From positions 1,154,671-1,218,670 of the forward strand of contig LNDV01000034.1 in assembly GCA_001464765.1 (NCBI GenBank): 64,000 nt of DNA. The letters run 5' to 3'. The notes below the pieces were generated by a model. It was given only the letters and a program-made list of their open reading frames with translations. It ran no database searches and was not told where the DNA came from. A program made the position numbers and the translations under genes. Of this stretch, positions 51,943-60,304 are shown piece after piece; the stretch's first letter is position 1; every line of letters starts with the position of its first letter. Origin of the DNA: Betaproteobacteria bacterium Ga0077526. Lineage in GTDB: Bacteria > Pseudomonadota > Gammaproteobacteria > Burkholderiales > Ga0077523.

Positions 51943-52478
51943 GGTGTTCCCTCTGTGTGGTGGTGGGTGAAGGCACGCGCCGCGCGGCCCAAGCCACTCG
52001 CGAGCCGCTCAGCCGATAGAGGGGCCCGACGATTCCTGGCACGACGACGCAGAGATGATGCCCGCGAGGCGGAAGTGGAGTAAAGCTGCGTCGCATCAAG
52101 GAATTCGCGGAGGGGACGAGTCCCGTAGCCACGGGCGGGCGCACCGAGCCGCGGCGGGCGGGCGGGTGGACTGCACGGCTGTGGTGCGCCGAAGGAGGCG
52201 CGACGTCCGGGCCGGGAGCGCCGGAATCGGAGCCCTTATGGCGGGCGCGCAGGGGACCGTTTTCCGGCAGGACGTCCCTGGAAGTGGTGCTGACGCCTGC
52301 CTGGATCGGGGGATTACACTTCGGGCAACTGGTCGTCGACCCGAAGGGCATCAGCGTCGCGATGCCGGACGGCGCGCTCTTGCGACGTTCGCGTCACACG
52401 ATTGGACGGTCGCCGGAACGGCCGAGGCGCCGCCCCGGTCTCGGTTCCGCACAACGACGCACGGAAACGCGCACGCCA
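51943..52478. other. Intergenic region before the RDD gene
   Basis: 536 bases between the divergent permease and RDD genes. The RDD frame is open back to 52284 and could encode an N-terminal extension (GGLHFGQLVVDPKGISVAMP), but without a ribosome site; the codon pattern is not convincing. It should hold the promoter of the amine cluster; I see no clear one. Confidence 0.45.
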
Positions 52479-53057
52479 ATGCTGAATGACCGTCCTCTCT
52501 ACCGATACGCCGGATTCCTTTCGCGACTCGGCGCCATGCTGATAGACATGGTCGTCTACTTACCGGCAATCGCCGTCGGTACCTGGGCGTCCTTACATTC
52601 GCAAGCGATGGCGCTCCTGCTGGAGATTCCACTCACCTTTGCTCTCATCTTCTACAACGTCTACTTCATTGGCCGGTGGGGGCAGACTTTGGGCAAGATG
52701 GCACTACGGATCAAGGTCGTATCCCTGGACGGTACGGACGCGGGATATCGGCGGGCCCTGCGACGGCACGGCGTCGATCTCGTCCTCTCTCTGATTTCCA
52801 CCGTGATTCAGGTGCATACGTTCCTGTCCTTCTCCGCTTCGGACTATGACGGTCTCACCGATCGCCAAAAGGTTGAGCTTTACGAATCGCACCTGCCGGC
52901 GTGGGCCGACGAGTTCACTCTGCTTTCATACGTCTGGGTGGCTAGCGAGTTGATCGTGCTACTCCTCAACAAGAAGCGGCGAGCCCTGCATGACTACCTT
53001 GCAGGAACGATGGTGATTCACGTCGGGAGAACGCCCGTGGGGGAGCGGCAAGCATGA
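52479..53057 (+). CDS. RDD family membrane protein
   Basis: 192 residues. YRYAGFLSRLGAMLIDMVVY is the RDD start (Arg, Asp, Asp pattern), followed by helices (IAVGTWASLH; IPLTFALIFYNVYFIGRWGQ; SYVWVASELIVLLLNKKRRA) and the typical end KKRRALHDYLAGTMVI. The family's transport role is unclear; some members are linked to Na+/H+ transport. The ATG at 52479 lacks a good ribosome site, and an earlier start cannot be excluded. The stop overlaps the next gene (ATGA). Confidence 0.8.
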   Translation: MLNDRPLYRYAGFLSRLGAMLIDMVVYLPAIAVGTWASLHSQAMALLLEIPLTFALIFYNVYFIGRWGQTLGKMALRIKVVSLDGTDAGYRRALRRHGVDLVLSLISTVIQVHTFLSFSASDYDGLTDRQKVELYESHLPAWADEFTLLSYVWVASELIVLLLNKKRRALHDYLAGTMVIHVGRTPVGERQA

Positions 53058-53413
53058 CGGCACGTGAGGGACCGAGATCGCAGCTGACCAATTCCGCCGA
53101 TACCCCGAACCCCCATTTCCCGGCACTGCTCGCGCTTGTCGCCTGGGTCATCGCGATCGGCGGAAACCTGTGGATGCGGGACCAGTTCGCGGGAGCGGTC
53201 GAACAGCACTCACCCCACGTTGAGGGCTGGGTCATCATCGGCGTTGCTTGGGCCATATTCGGCCTGTTCGCTGCCGTCGGCAGTCTTCTGCTCTGGTTTC
53301 TGTCGGCCCGTAAAGGCCTTCCGATCACGTATCGGCGCGCAGCGGTTTTGACGGCCGGGGCCTACCTCGTCGCCTTCATCGTGTACCTGTCATCGCTGGT
53401 CGCACTGGCCTGA
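53054..53413 (+). CDS. Small membrane protein, unknown function
   Basis: 119 residues with three predicted helices (FPALLALVAWVIAIGGNLWM; GWVIIGVAWAIFGLFAAVG; LTAGAYLVAFIVYLSSLVA). Its ATG overlaps the RDD gene stop by 4 bases, so translation is coupled; the two may form one complex. GGGGAGCGG precedes the ATG. No family recognised. Confidence 0.7.
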   Translation: MTAREGPRSQLTNSADTPNPHFPALLALVAWVIAIGGNLWMRDQFAGAVEQHSPHVEGWVIIGVAWAIFGLFAAVGSLLLWFLSARKGLPITYRRAAVLTAGAYLVAFIVYLSSLVALA

Positions 53414-53507
53414 CCAGTGCCCCGTCGGCGATCATTCAAGACGATGCGATGCGGCGCCTGGAAAAGGACTTTCGACTGGCCCTTCTCCCCGCCATGACAG
53501 CGGAAGA

Positions 53508-54047
53508 CTACTTCTGCTGGACGGTTCCGGCTGCGGACTCGCAAAGAGTCCGCAGGCGTTCGAGCCCCATGTGGTAGAGCGACGAAAAGAGTCTCTCCAC
53601 CTCGACTTCCTTCTCGGGGACGACGATCGACCGCGTGGAGAAGCGGGACTGCCAGACCACCATCGTTCGGTCCGGCGCCGTTTCGATCACCGAGATCGAT
53701 GCGCGGTAGCTCTCCAGCGGGAATTCGGTCCACCCCACCAGTTGCCACTCCTTGCGCATCAGTTCCGGATCCACGTGGGTGAGTTCCTGGCTCATGCGCG
53801 CGCCGTTGCGGTACTCCAGCATCCGGATCGAGCCGATCTCGCGCCCGTTGCCGCGGACGATCCGGGTCGCGGCAACGGTGGGATTCCAGGCATGGAATTC
53901 CTCGAAGTCGTCCAGGGTGTCCCATACGAGACGCGCGGGTGCCCGGATCTCCAGGAACTCGTAGGCGGATCGTGTATCGGCATGCGCCGCCCGGCTGGTG
54001 AGCAGGACGGCAAGAGTGAACAGGACAACAGCCAATCGGGAGGGCAT
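53508..54047 (-). CDS. SRPBCC (START-like/polyketide cyclase) family exported protein
   Basis: 179 residues. A signal peptide (MPSRLAVVLFTLAVLLTSRA) is followed by a START-like lipid-binding domain starting YEFLEIRAPARLVWDTLDDF, EEFHAWNPTVAATRIV and ending with a long C-terminal helix (FSSLYHMGLERLRTLCE). This is the polyketide cyclase/dehydrase-and-lipid-transport pattern. The signal peptide is unusual for this mostly cytoplasmic family and places it in the periplasm. The longer open frame to 54227 has no signal. Confidence 0.8.
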   Translation of the reverse strand: MPSRLAVVLFTLAVLLTSRAAHADTRSAYEFLEIRAPARLVWDTLDDFEEFHAWNPTVAATRIVRGNGREIGSIRMLEYRNGARMSQELTHVDPELMRKEWQLVGWTEFPLESYRASISVIETAPDRTMVVWQSRFSTRSIVVPEKEVEVERLFSSLYHMGLERLRTLCESAAGTVQQK

Positions 54048-54210
54048 GGATGCGGCTCGGATGGGTATGGAAAGGATGCGGTTTCGGACGGGAAGCATTT
54101 CGGCAGGACGATGCTTCCCGGTGAGTTGGTGTGCGACCGCGTCGGGCGAAAACACGAAGGGGCCTTGCGGCCCCTTGCGCGAGATCAGCTTTCGCGAGTG
54201 CCGCGGGACA

Positions 54211-54474
54211 TCAGACTCGCGGTCCACCGATGCGGGCAGGCTTCCCTGACACTGCGCACTGACGATCCGCTTTTCCGTACAGGCTCATCTTCGCGCCGTC
54301 GGCCAACGCGACCCGTTCTCCGGCAGCGGAAAGGGTGAGGCACGATTCTGCGGCGGGAAAGACCTTGACACCAGTACCGCGGGGACCGCCGATGGCGGAC
54401 TGCGCGAGAGCCGATTGGGCGAACAGGGTGCCGGCCGCAAGGCCCAGAGCGACGATCAGTTTCTTCGAATGCAT
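54211..54474 (-). CDS. Small secreted protein, unknown function
   Basis: 87 residues. Signal peptide MHSKKLIVALGLAAGTLFAQ with cleavage near ALA. The mature part has two cysteines (AAESCLTLSA and DRQCAVSG) and a Gly/Pro-rich end (PARIGGPRV). AAGGAGG stands 6 bases before the ATG, and a TATAAC box upstream could be its -10. No family recognised. Confidence 0.65.
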   Translation of the reverse strand: MHSKKLIVALGLAAGTLFAQSALAQSAIGGPRGTGVKVFPAAESCLTLSAAGERVALADGAKMSLYGKADRQCAVSGKPARIGGPRV

Positions 54475-54556
54475 TTCGAACCTCCTTGAACAGTAATTGT
54501 TATAACTGCGATGGTGATCAGACCCGGAGCCCCTTGAGCCGGGGCCCCGGATCCGG

Positions 54557-55066
54557 TCAGTTGGTCGCGGAAAGAACCGCATTCCGGAACTCGGCGAGGT
54601 TCCGGTACCGGGGCTGGTGCTTCACAACGCCGGCTCGATTCGCATAGGGAATCTTGTCGAGCGATACCGCGCCGCGCGCGCCGTTCGGAACCACCACGCC
54701 GATCTTCGTGGCCGCGCCGCCGACTGAGGGGGGCACGTACTCGATACCGGCGCGGGTGACCTTCAACCACTCCGTGCCGTTGCCCGTCGTGAGCGCTTCC
54801 TTGACATCGCCGAGCATCGCCTTGGGCGCCACGTACTCAACACCGGCGCGAGAGATCGGGGGCTTCTCGATGCCTCGGGGCTCTCCGTTGGTCACGGCAT
54901 TGGCGAATGCGGCGAAGCTTTCGAATTTGGGGGCGGAGAACTCGACGCCCGCGCGGGAAACCTCACGTTCGTTCGCGCTCGCGGTGAAACTGCAGGCCAG
55001 AGCGCCTGCGGCGGCGATCATCGCGATCCCGGTTTTGCGCACCAAACCAGCTTTGATGGAAGACAT
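54557..55066 (-). CDS. Exported protein with four RAGVEY-type repeats
   Basis: 169 residues. A signal peptide (TGIAMIAAAGALACSFTASA) is followed by four copies of a short motif: SRAGVEFSAPKFES, SRAGVEYVAPKAM, TRAGIEYVPPSV and NRAGVVKHQPRYRN, with about 30-40 residues between them. The first and last are followed by related helices (FAAFANAV and LAEFRNAV). I do not know this family. GGAGG precedes the ATG. It is followed by the 87-residue secreted protein after 82 bases. Confidence 0.7.
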   Translation of the reverse strand: MSSIKAGLVRKTGIAMIAAAGALACSFTASANEREVSRAGVEFSAPKFESFAAFANAVTNGEPRGIEKPPISRAGVEYVAPKAMLGDVKEALTTGNGTEWLKVTRAGIEYVPPSVGGAATKIGVVVPNGARGAVSLDKIPYANRAGVVKHQPRYRNLAEFRNAVLSATN

Positions 55067-55352
55067 TGCAACCTCCGAGTGAATTTCGACAATTCGCGCG
55101 CTCCGACAACCGGAGGCACGAGCTGCAGGAAGTGGCGTTCCAGCCGGGAGGCGGGCGATCGTCAGGATGCTTCTGTCCTGGCCCGACTATGTGCCGAGTT
55201 GTTCCTGCAACGCGATTTCAGACTCGGGGGCGCGAGCGCCCGTTCCTTCGGATCGGGCGAAGCGGGCTCAAGGGAAAACCTGAAGCTACGGGAGCGGACT
55301 CAGGGAAAGTCTGCGGGACCCACGCGAGCGCGCCGGTCAGACGGACTCTCGT

Positions 55353-55973
55353 TCAGGTGAGTGGCAGGGCGACCTGCGAGGCGTAGGCCGGCCGTTTCAT
55401 GAGATCGGCGTAGTAGCGTTCGATGTGAGGCAGACTGGGGCGGGCGATGGGCAGGGCGAACCACCGGTGGACGAAACTCGCTGCGGGAATGTCTCCGACC
55501 GTGAGCTGATCAGCGCACAGGAAAGGCCGGGCGGCCAGATGCGCATCGAGCACGCGTATCTGAGCCTCCGAGTCGGCGGTCGAACTGGCGATCAGTTCGG
55601 GATTGCGGCGATCCGCCGGCGTGCGGACGAGTTGCCAGAAGAGCGGTGTCATCGCGAGCCCGAGATGCATCGAGCCCCAGTCCATCCACCGTTCGGCGTC
55701 CGCGCGTTCACGCAACCCCATCGGCATGAGGCTTCCGGCGGCGTGCTTCGCGGCGAGATAACGGACGATGGTGTTCGACTCCCACAGCACGAAGCCGTCG
55801 TCGTCGATGGTGGGCACTCTGCCGTTCGGATTGCGTGCGCGGTACTCGGGCGTGTCGACCACGCCATGCTGCAGGCCGGCGTCGACGCGCCGGAACTCGA
55901 GACCGAGTTCCTCGCAGGTCCACAGGACCTTCATCACGTTGATGGAGTTCGCACGACCCCAAACGGTGAGCAT
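55353..55973 (-). CDS. Glutathione S-transferase family protein
   Basis: 206 residues. The thioredoxin-like N-terminal domain starts TVWGRANSINVMKVLWTCEE and has GRVPTIDDDGFVLWESNTIV (the glutathione-gamma-glutamyl site). The C-terminal helical domain has LTVGDIPAASFVHRWFALP. The serine/asparagine of the active site sits at the family's GRANSINV position. The ATG at 55973 lies 8 bases after GAGG; the two-codon-longer ATG at 55979 would be too close to it. Probable detoxification or thiol chemistry; the substrate is unknown. Confidence 0.88.
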   Translation of the reverse strand: MLTVWGRANSINVMKVLWTCEELGLEFRRVDAGLQHGVVDTPEYRARNPNGRVPTIDDDGFVLWESNTIVRYLAAKHAAGSLMPMGLRERADAERWMDWGSMHLGLAMTPLFWQLVRTPADRRNPELIASSTADSEAQIRVLDAHLAARPFLCADQLTVGDIPAASFVHRWFALPIARPSLPHIERYYADLMKRPAYASQVALPLT

Positions 55974-56037
55974 CGCCATTCCTCGGGTGATTTGGAAGGC
56001 GCGACTGTACACCGCGGGGAACGACAGAAGATCGAAG

Positions 56038-56066
56038 GCGCATCGCCGCGCACAGCGGCGATGCGC
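56038..56066 (-). terminator. Strong hairpin after the fasciclin gene
   Basis: GCGCATCGCCGC (56038-56049) pairs perfectly with GCGGCGATGCGC (56055-56066), a 12-bp GC-rich stem with a 5-base loop, 10 bases beyond the fasciclin stop. A pyrimidine-rich stretch (CTTCGATCTTCTG on the - strand) follows. It is the best terminator candidate of the window. Confidence 0.6.
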
Positions 56067-56076
56067 GGTGCTGCGA

Positions 56077-56547
56077 TTACTGCGGAATGATGACCGTGTC
56101 GATCACGTGGATCACGCCGTTCGTGGTCAGCACATCGACCGCGACGACCTTGGCGTTGTCGACGGTCACGCCGTCGGCACCGGCCTTCACGGTAATGGAC
56201 GAGCCTTCGACCGATTTCACCTTGCCAGACTTCACGTCCTTCGACATGACCTGTCCGGGGACGACGTGGTAGGTGAGGATCTTGGTGAGCTTGGCCTTGT
56301 CCTTCAAGAGCGCTTCGACGGTGCCTGCCGGCAGTTTCGCGAACGCTTCGTCAGTCGGGGCGAACACAGTGAACGGGCCCTTGCCCTTCAGCGTGTCGAC
56401 CAGCCCTGCGGCCTGCACGGCGGTGACGAGCGTCTTGAAGGATCCGGCCTGGATCGCGGTGTCGACGATGTCGCCCTTCGGGTTGGCGAGCACGACGAAG
56501 GAGGAAAGGGAAAGCACTGCGGCTGCGAGCAATCGCGCAAATTTCAT
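56077..56547 (-). CDS. Fasciclin (FAS1) domain exported protein
   Basis: 156 residues. A signal peptide (MKFARLLAAAVLSLSSFVV) precedes a single FAS1 domain (IVDTAIQAGSFKTLVTAVQA, GPFTVFAPTDEAFAKLPAGT, LTYHVVPGQVMSKD, NGVIHVIDTVIIPQ). FAS1 proteins are adhesive or matrix-associated extracellular proteins. AGGAG lies 6 bases before the ATG at 56547. A single gene, followed by a strong hairpin. Confidence 0.92.
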   Translation of the reverse strand: MKFARLLAAAVLSLSSFVVLANPKGDIVDTAIQAGSFKTLVTAVQAAGLVDTLKGKGPFTVFAPTDEAFAKLPAGTVEALLKDKAKLTKILTYHVVPGQVMSKDVKSGKVKSVEGSSITVKAGADGVTVDNAKVVAVDVLTTNGVIHVIDTVIIPQ

Positions 56548-56847
56548 GAGGTACTCCTGGAGAACGGTGAACAGAGGGAGGGACTGCGAAGAGCCCGACG
56601 CATGCGCATCGGGAGGCAGTGAGACGGTCCTCACCCCCACCGGTTCCGAAAAAACTGCGCGACCCCCTCACGTGACTCGACAATGCGCATCTGTCCATGC
56701 GCATTGCATGCGCGACCACGCGAATGCGTCGTCACAGGCCGACAGATCGACGCCAGGGTCGCTGTTGCGACGACTTGCAAACGTCGCCGATGGCACCTCG
56801 TGCCGATGACCGATAATCGCGCTCCCGTTCCCTCCGCGACCGCCACC

Positions 56848-57435
56848 ATGTCCCAAGCTCCCGCCAGCAAGTACCCGGTTCCGACCCTCGATGAACTTCC
56901 CCAGGACATCCGCGAAATGATCCTGAAGGTTCAGGAGAAGGCGGGGTTCATTCCGAACGTCTTCATCACGCTGGCCCACCGCCCGGACGAGTTCCGGGCG
57001 TTCTTCGCCTATCACGACGCTCTGATGCTCCGCGACTCGGCTCTCACCAAGGCGGAGCGGGAGATGATCGTGGTGGCCACCAGCGGCGTGAACCACTGCC
57101 AGTACTGCGTGGTGGCCCACGGCGCCATCCTGCGGATCTACGCGAAGAACCCCCAGATCGCGGACCAGGTGGCCATCGACTTCCGCAAGGCCGACATCAC
57201 CCCTCGCCAGAAGGCCATGCTCGAGTTCGCGGTGAAGCTCGCCCGCCAGCCCGAGGCCCTGACGTCCGCGGACCACGAAACCCTCAAGGAACACGGGTTT
57301 TCGGACGAAGATGTGTGGGATATCGGGGCCATCACGGCTTTCTTTGCGCTTTCCAACCGGATGGCGCACCTGATCGAGATGCGCCCGAACGACGAGTTCT
57401 ACCTCCTGGGCCGGGTTCCGCCGAAAAAGCCGTAA
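56848..57435 (+). CDS. AhpD-like carboxymuconolactone decarboxylase family protein (peroxidase-related)
   Basis: 195 residues. CxxC with a following His is visible in NHCQYCVVAHGAILR, as in AhpD-type alkylhydroperoxidases. Other family blocks are FIPNVFITLAHRPDEFRAFF, KAEREMIVVATSG and VWDIGAITAFFALSNRMAHL. Probable thiol-dependent reduction of hydroperoxides. The ATG at 56848 gives the typical start before YPVPTLDELPQDI; the ATG at 56806 in the same frame would add 14 residues. Confidence 0.88.
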   Translation: MSQAPASKYPVPTLDELPQDIREMILKVQEKAGFIPNVFITLAHRPDEFRAFFAYHDALMLRDSALTKAEREMIVVATSGVNHCQYCVVAHGAILRIYAKNPQIADQVAIDFRKADITPRQKAMLEFAVKLARQPEALTSADHETLKEHGFSDEDVWDIGAITAFFALSNRMAHLIEMRPNDEFYLLGRVPPKKP

Positions 57436-57480
57436 GGAGCCCGGGGGGGCACCGAGGTGGGGCCCGGCACGCGCGCGGCA

Positions 57481-57486
57481 TATAAT
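57481..57486 (+). promoter_or_regulatory. Perfect TATAAT box upstream of aceE
   Basis: TATAAT at 57481-57486, 71 bases before the aceE ATG. No good -35 element is seen 16-18 bases upstream, so an activator may be needed or the match may be by chance; in DNA this GC-rich a perfect box is notable. Confidence 0.4.
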
Positions 57487-57557
57487 CGCGGACCGACCGC
57501 GTACAGGCCAAAAGCCGGGCGCCTCAACGACTTCAACCATCCAAAAGGTGTTGATCC

Positions 57558-60215
57558 ATGGCAGCTTTGCCTGACTACGATCCCCAGGAAACCGATGAAT
57601 GGCTGGACGCCCTCGACGGCGTGCTCCGGCACGAGGGCATCGAACGCGCGCACTACCTGCTCGAACGGCTGGTCGAGCGCGCCCGCCGGGCCGGGGCCTA
57701 CCTGCCTTACAGCGCCAATACGGCGTACCTGAATACCATCCCCCCGGGGCAGGAACAGAAGTCCCCGGGTGACCACGAGCTGGAACACCACATCCGCTCG
57801 TATGTCCGCTGGAACGCCGCCGCCATGGTGCTGCGGGCCAACAAGGACACCAACGTGGGCGGCCACATCGCCAGCTTCGCCTCGGCGGCCACCCTCTACG
57901 ACGTCGGCTACAACCACTTCTGGCACGCGCCGTCCGAGAAGCACGGCGGCGACCTGATCTTCGTGCAGGGCCACTCGGCGCCTGGCGTGTATGCCCGGGC
58001 CTTCATGCTCGGCCGGCTGACCGAGGAGCAGATGGACAACTTCCGCCAGGAAGTGGACGGGAAGGGCCTGTCGTCCTACCCGCACCCCTGGCTCATGCCG
58101 GATTTCTGGCAGTTCCCGACCGTGTCCATGGGCCTGGGCCCGCTGATGGCCATCTATCAGGCGCGGTTCATGAAATACCTGCAGGACCGCGGCATCGCCA
58201 ACACCGAGGGACGCAAGGTCTGGTGCTTCCTGGGCGACGGCGAGACCGACGAGCCGGAATCCATGGGCGCCATCGGCGTCGCGGCTCGCGAAAAGCTCGA
58301 CAACCTGATCTTCGTCATCAACTGCAACCTCCAGCGCCTGGACGGGCCGGTGCGGGGCAACGGCAAGATCATCCAGGAACTGGAAGCCGACTTCCGCGGG
58401 GCGGGCTGGAACGTCATCAAGGTGATCTGGGGCTCCTACTGGGATCCCCTCATCGCCCGCGATTCCAAGGGCCTGCTGCTGAAACGCATGGAAGAGTGCG
58501 TGGACGGCGAGTACCAGACCTTCAAGTCGAAGGACGGCGCCTACGTGCGCAAGCACTTCTTCGGCAAGTACCCGGAACTGCTCGAGATGGTGTCGAACAT
58601 GACGGACGACGACATCTGGCGGCTCAACCGGGGCGGTCACGATCCGCACAAGATCTATGCGGCCTATGCGTCGGCATCCCAGCACAAGGGGCAGCCGACC
58701 GTCATCCTCGCCAAGACCATCAAGGGCTATGGCATGGGCGAGGCGGGCGAGGCGCAGAACATCACCCACCAGCAGAAGAAGATGGGTACCACGTCGCTCA
58801 AGACGTTCCGCGACCGGTTCGACCTGCCGGTGCCCGACGACAAGGTGGAGGAGATTCCCTTCCTCACCTTCCCCGAGGGGTCTCCCGAACTCGAGTACAT
58901 GCGCAAGCGCCGCGAGGAACTGGGCGGCTACCTGCCCACTCGTCGCGTGAAGGGCGACTCGCTCGAGGTCCCGCCGCTGTCCGCATTCGAAGCGCTGCTG
59001 CGCAGCTCCGAGGACCGCGAGATCTCCACGACGATGGCGTTCGTGCGCATTCTGGGGGTGCTGGTCCGCGACAAGAACATCGGCAAGCGCGTTGTGCCCA
59101 TCGTGCCCGACGAGTCGCGCACCTTCGGCATGGAGGGCATGTTCCGGCAGCTGGGCATCTGGTCCTCGGTGGGGCAGCTCTACACCCCGCAGGACGCCGA
59201 CCAGCTCATGTTCTACAAGGAGGACAAGCACGGCCAGATCCTGCAGGAAGGGATCAACGAGCCGGGTGCCATGTCCTCGTGGATCGCGGCCGCCACGTCG
59301 TACTCGACGCACGGCGTGCAGATGATTCCGTTCTTCATCTACTACTCGATGTTCGGGTTCCAGCGGATCGGCGACCTTGCCTGGGCGGCAGGCGACCAGC
59401 GCGCCCGGGGCTTCCTGCTGGGGGGCACCGCGGGGCGCACCACGCTGAACGGCGAAGGCCTGCAGCACGAGGACGGCCACAGCCACCTGCTGTCCTCGAC
59501 GATCCCGAACTGCGTGTCCTACGACCCGACCTTCGCCTACGAAGTGGCCGTCATCATTCACGACGGCCTGCGCCGGATGTGCCAGGAGCAGGAGGACGTC
59601 TTCTACTACCTCACCGTGATGAACGAGAACTACACCCACCCGGCCATGCCGGAAGGGGCGGAGTCCGGGATTCTCAAGGGGATGTACCTGCTCACCCAGG
59701 GTCAGGGCAACAAGAAGACGCCGCGCGTGCAGCTGATGGGCAGCGGCACGATCCTGCGCGAAGTCATGGCTGCGGCCGAACTGCTGCAGCAGGACTTCGG
59801 GGTGGCGTCCGACATCTGGAGCTGCCCGAGCTTCACCGAGCTGCGCCGGGACGGCATGGAGGTCGAGCGCTGGAACATCCTCCATCCGGAGGAGAAGCCG
59901 CGCGTTCCGTACGTGACGCAATGTCTGGAGAAGCACACCGGGCCTGTGATCGCGTCGACCGACTACATGCGCATTGTGGCCGACCAGATCCGTCCTTACC
60001 TGGATCGCCGCTTTGTCGTCCTGGGAACGGACGGCTTCGGCCGGTCGGACACCCGCGAGCAGCTGCGCAGCTTCTTCGAAGTGAATCGCTACTACGTCGC
60101 GGTCACGGCACTGAAGGCGCTGGCCGACGAGGGGACCATCCCTGCCGCCACCGTCACGCAGGCGCTGCGCAAGTACGGCATCGACACGGAGAAGACGAGC
60201 CCCTGGCGGCTGTGA
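57558..60215 (+). CDS. aceE: Pyruvate dehydrogenase E1 component (homodimeric)
   Basis: 885 residues, as long as E. coli AceE (887). The thiamine-diphosphate enzyme decarboxylates pyruvate and transfers the acetyl group to the lipoyl domain of E2. Visible blocks: AAYLPYSANTAYLNTIPPGQ-type N-terminus, the GDGE...NCN ThDP motif (FLGDGETDEPESMGAIG; VINCNLQRLDGPV) and the central GVQMIPFFIYYSMFGFQRIG. AAGGTG precedes the ATG. It is followed by aceF after 89 bases. Confidence 0.96.
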   Translation: MAALPDYDPQETDEWLDALDGVLRHEGIERAHYLLERLVERARRAGAYLPYSANTAYLNTIPPGQEQKSPGDHELEHHIRSYVRWNAAAMVLRANKDTNVGGHIASFASAATLYDVGYNHFWHAPSEKHGGDLIFVQGHSAPGVYARAFMLGRLTEEQMDNFRQEVDGKGLSSYPHPWLMPDFWQFPTVSMGLGPLMAIYQARFMKYLQDRGIANTEGRKVWCFLGDGETDEPESMGAIGVAAREKLDNLIFVINCNLQRLDGPVRGNGKIIQELEADFRGAGWNVIKVIWGSYWDPLIARDSKGLLLKRMEECVDGEYQTFKSKDGAYVRKHFFGKYPELLEMVSNMTDDDIWRLNRGGHDPHKIYAAYASASQHKGQPTVILAKTIKGYGMGEAGEAQNITHQQKKMGTTSLKTFRDRFDLPVPDDKVEEIPFLTFPEGSPELEYMRKRREELGGYLPTRRVKGDSLEVPPLSAFEALLRSSEDREISTTMAFVRILGVLVRDKNIGKRVVPIVPDESRTFGMEGMFRQLGIWSSVGQLYTPQDADQLMFYKEDKHGQILQEGINEPGAMSSWIAAATSYSTHGVQMIPFFIYYSMFGFQRIGDLAWAAGDQRARGFLLGGTAGRTTLNGEGLQHEDGHSHLLSSTIPNCVSYDPTFAYEVAVIIHDGLRRMCQEQEDVFYYLTVMNENYTHPAMPEGAESGILKGMYLLTQGQGNKKTPRVQLMGSGTILREVMAAAELLQQDFGVASDIWSCPSFTELRRDGMEVERWNILHPEEKPRVPYVTQCLEKHTGPVIASTDYMRIVADQIRPYLDRRFVVLGTDGFGRSDTREQLRSFFEVNRYYVAVTALKALADEGTIPAATVTQALRKYGIDTEKTSPWRL

Positions 60216-60304
60216 TCGCCGCCGGGCCCGACTCCTCCTCATGAATCACAACCCTGCCCCAGGCGTCTCCGTCGTGAGCGCCGAGAGGCATTACTGGTAG
60301 AGCT

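Noticed and set aside
52284..52478. Upstream extension of the RDD gene
   Set aside because: The RDD domain begins right at 52479, and the extension turns Arg-rich with no ribosome site; kept as an alternative only.
54500..54550. GC-rich hairpin between the two small secreted genes
   Set aside because: The stem has a central mismatch and no T-run, so it cannot be told from chance in DNA of this composition.
57399..60242. Leftward frame of 947 codons opposite aceE
   Set aside because: Antisense of a very strongly biased gene; AceE is certain.
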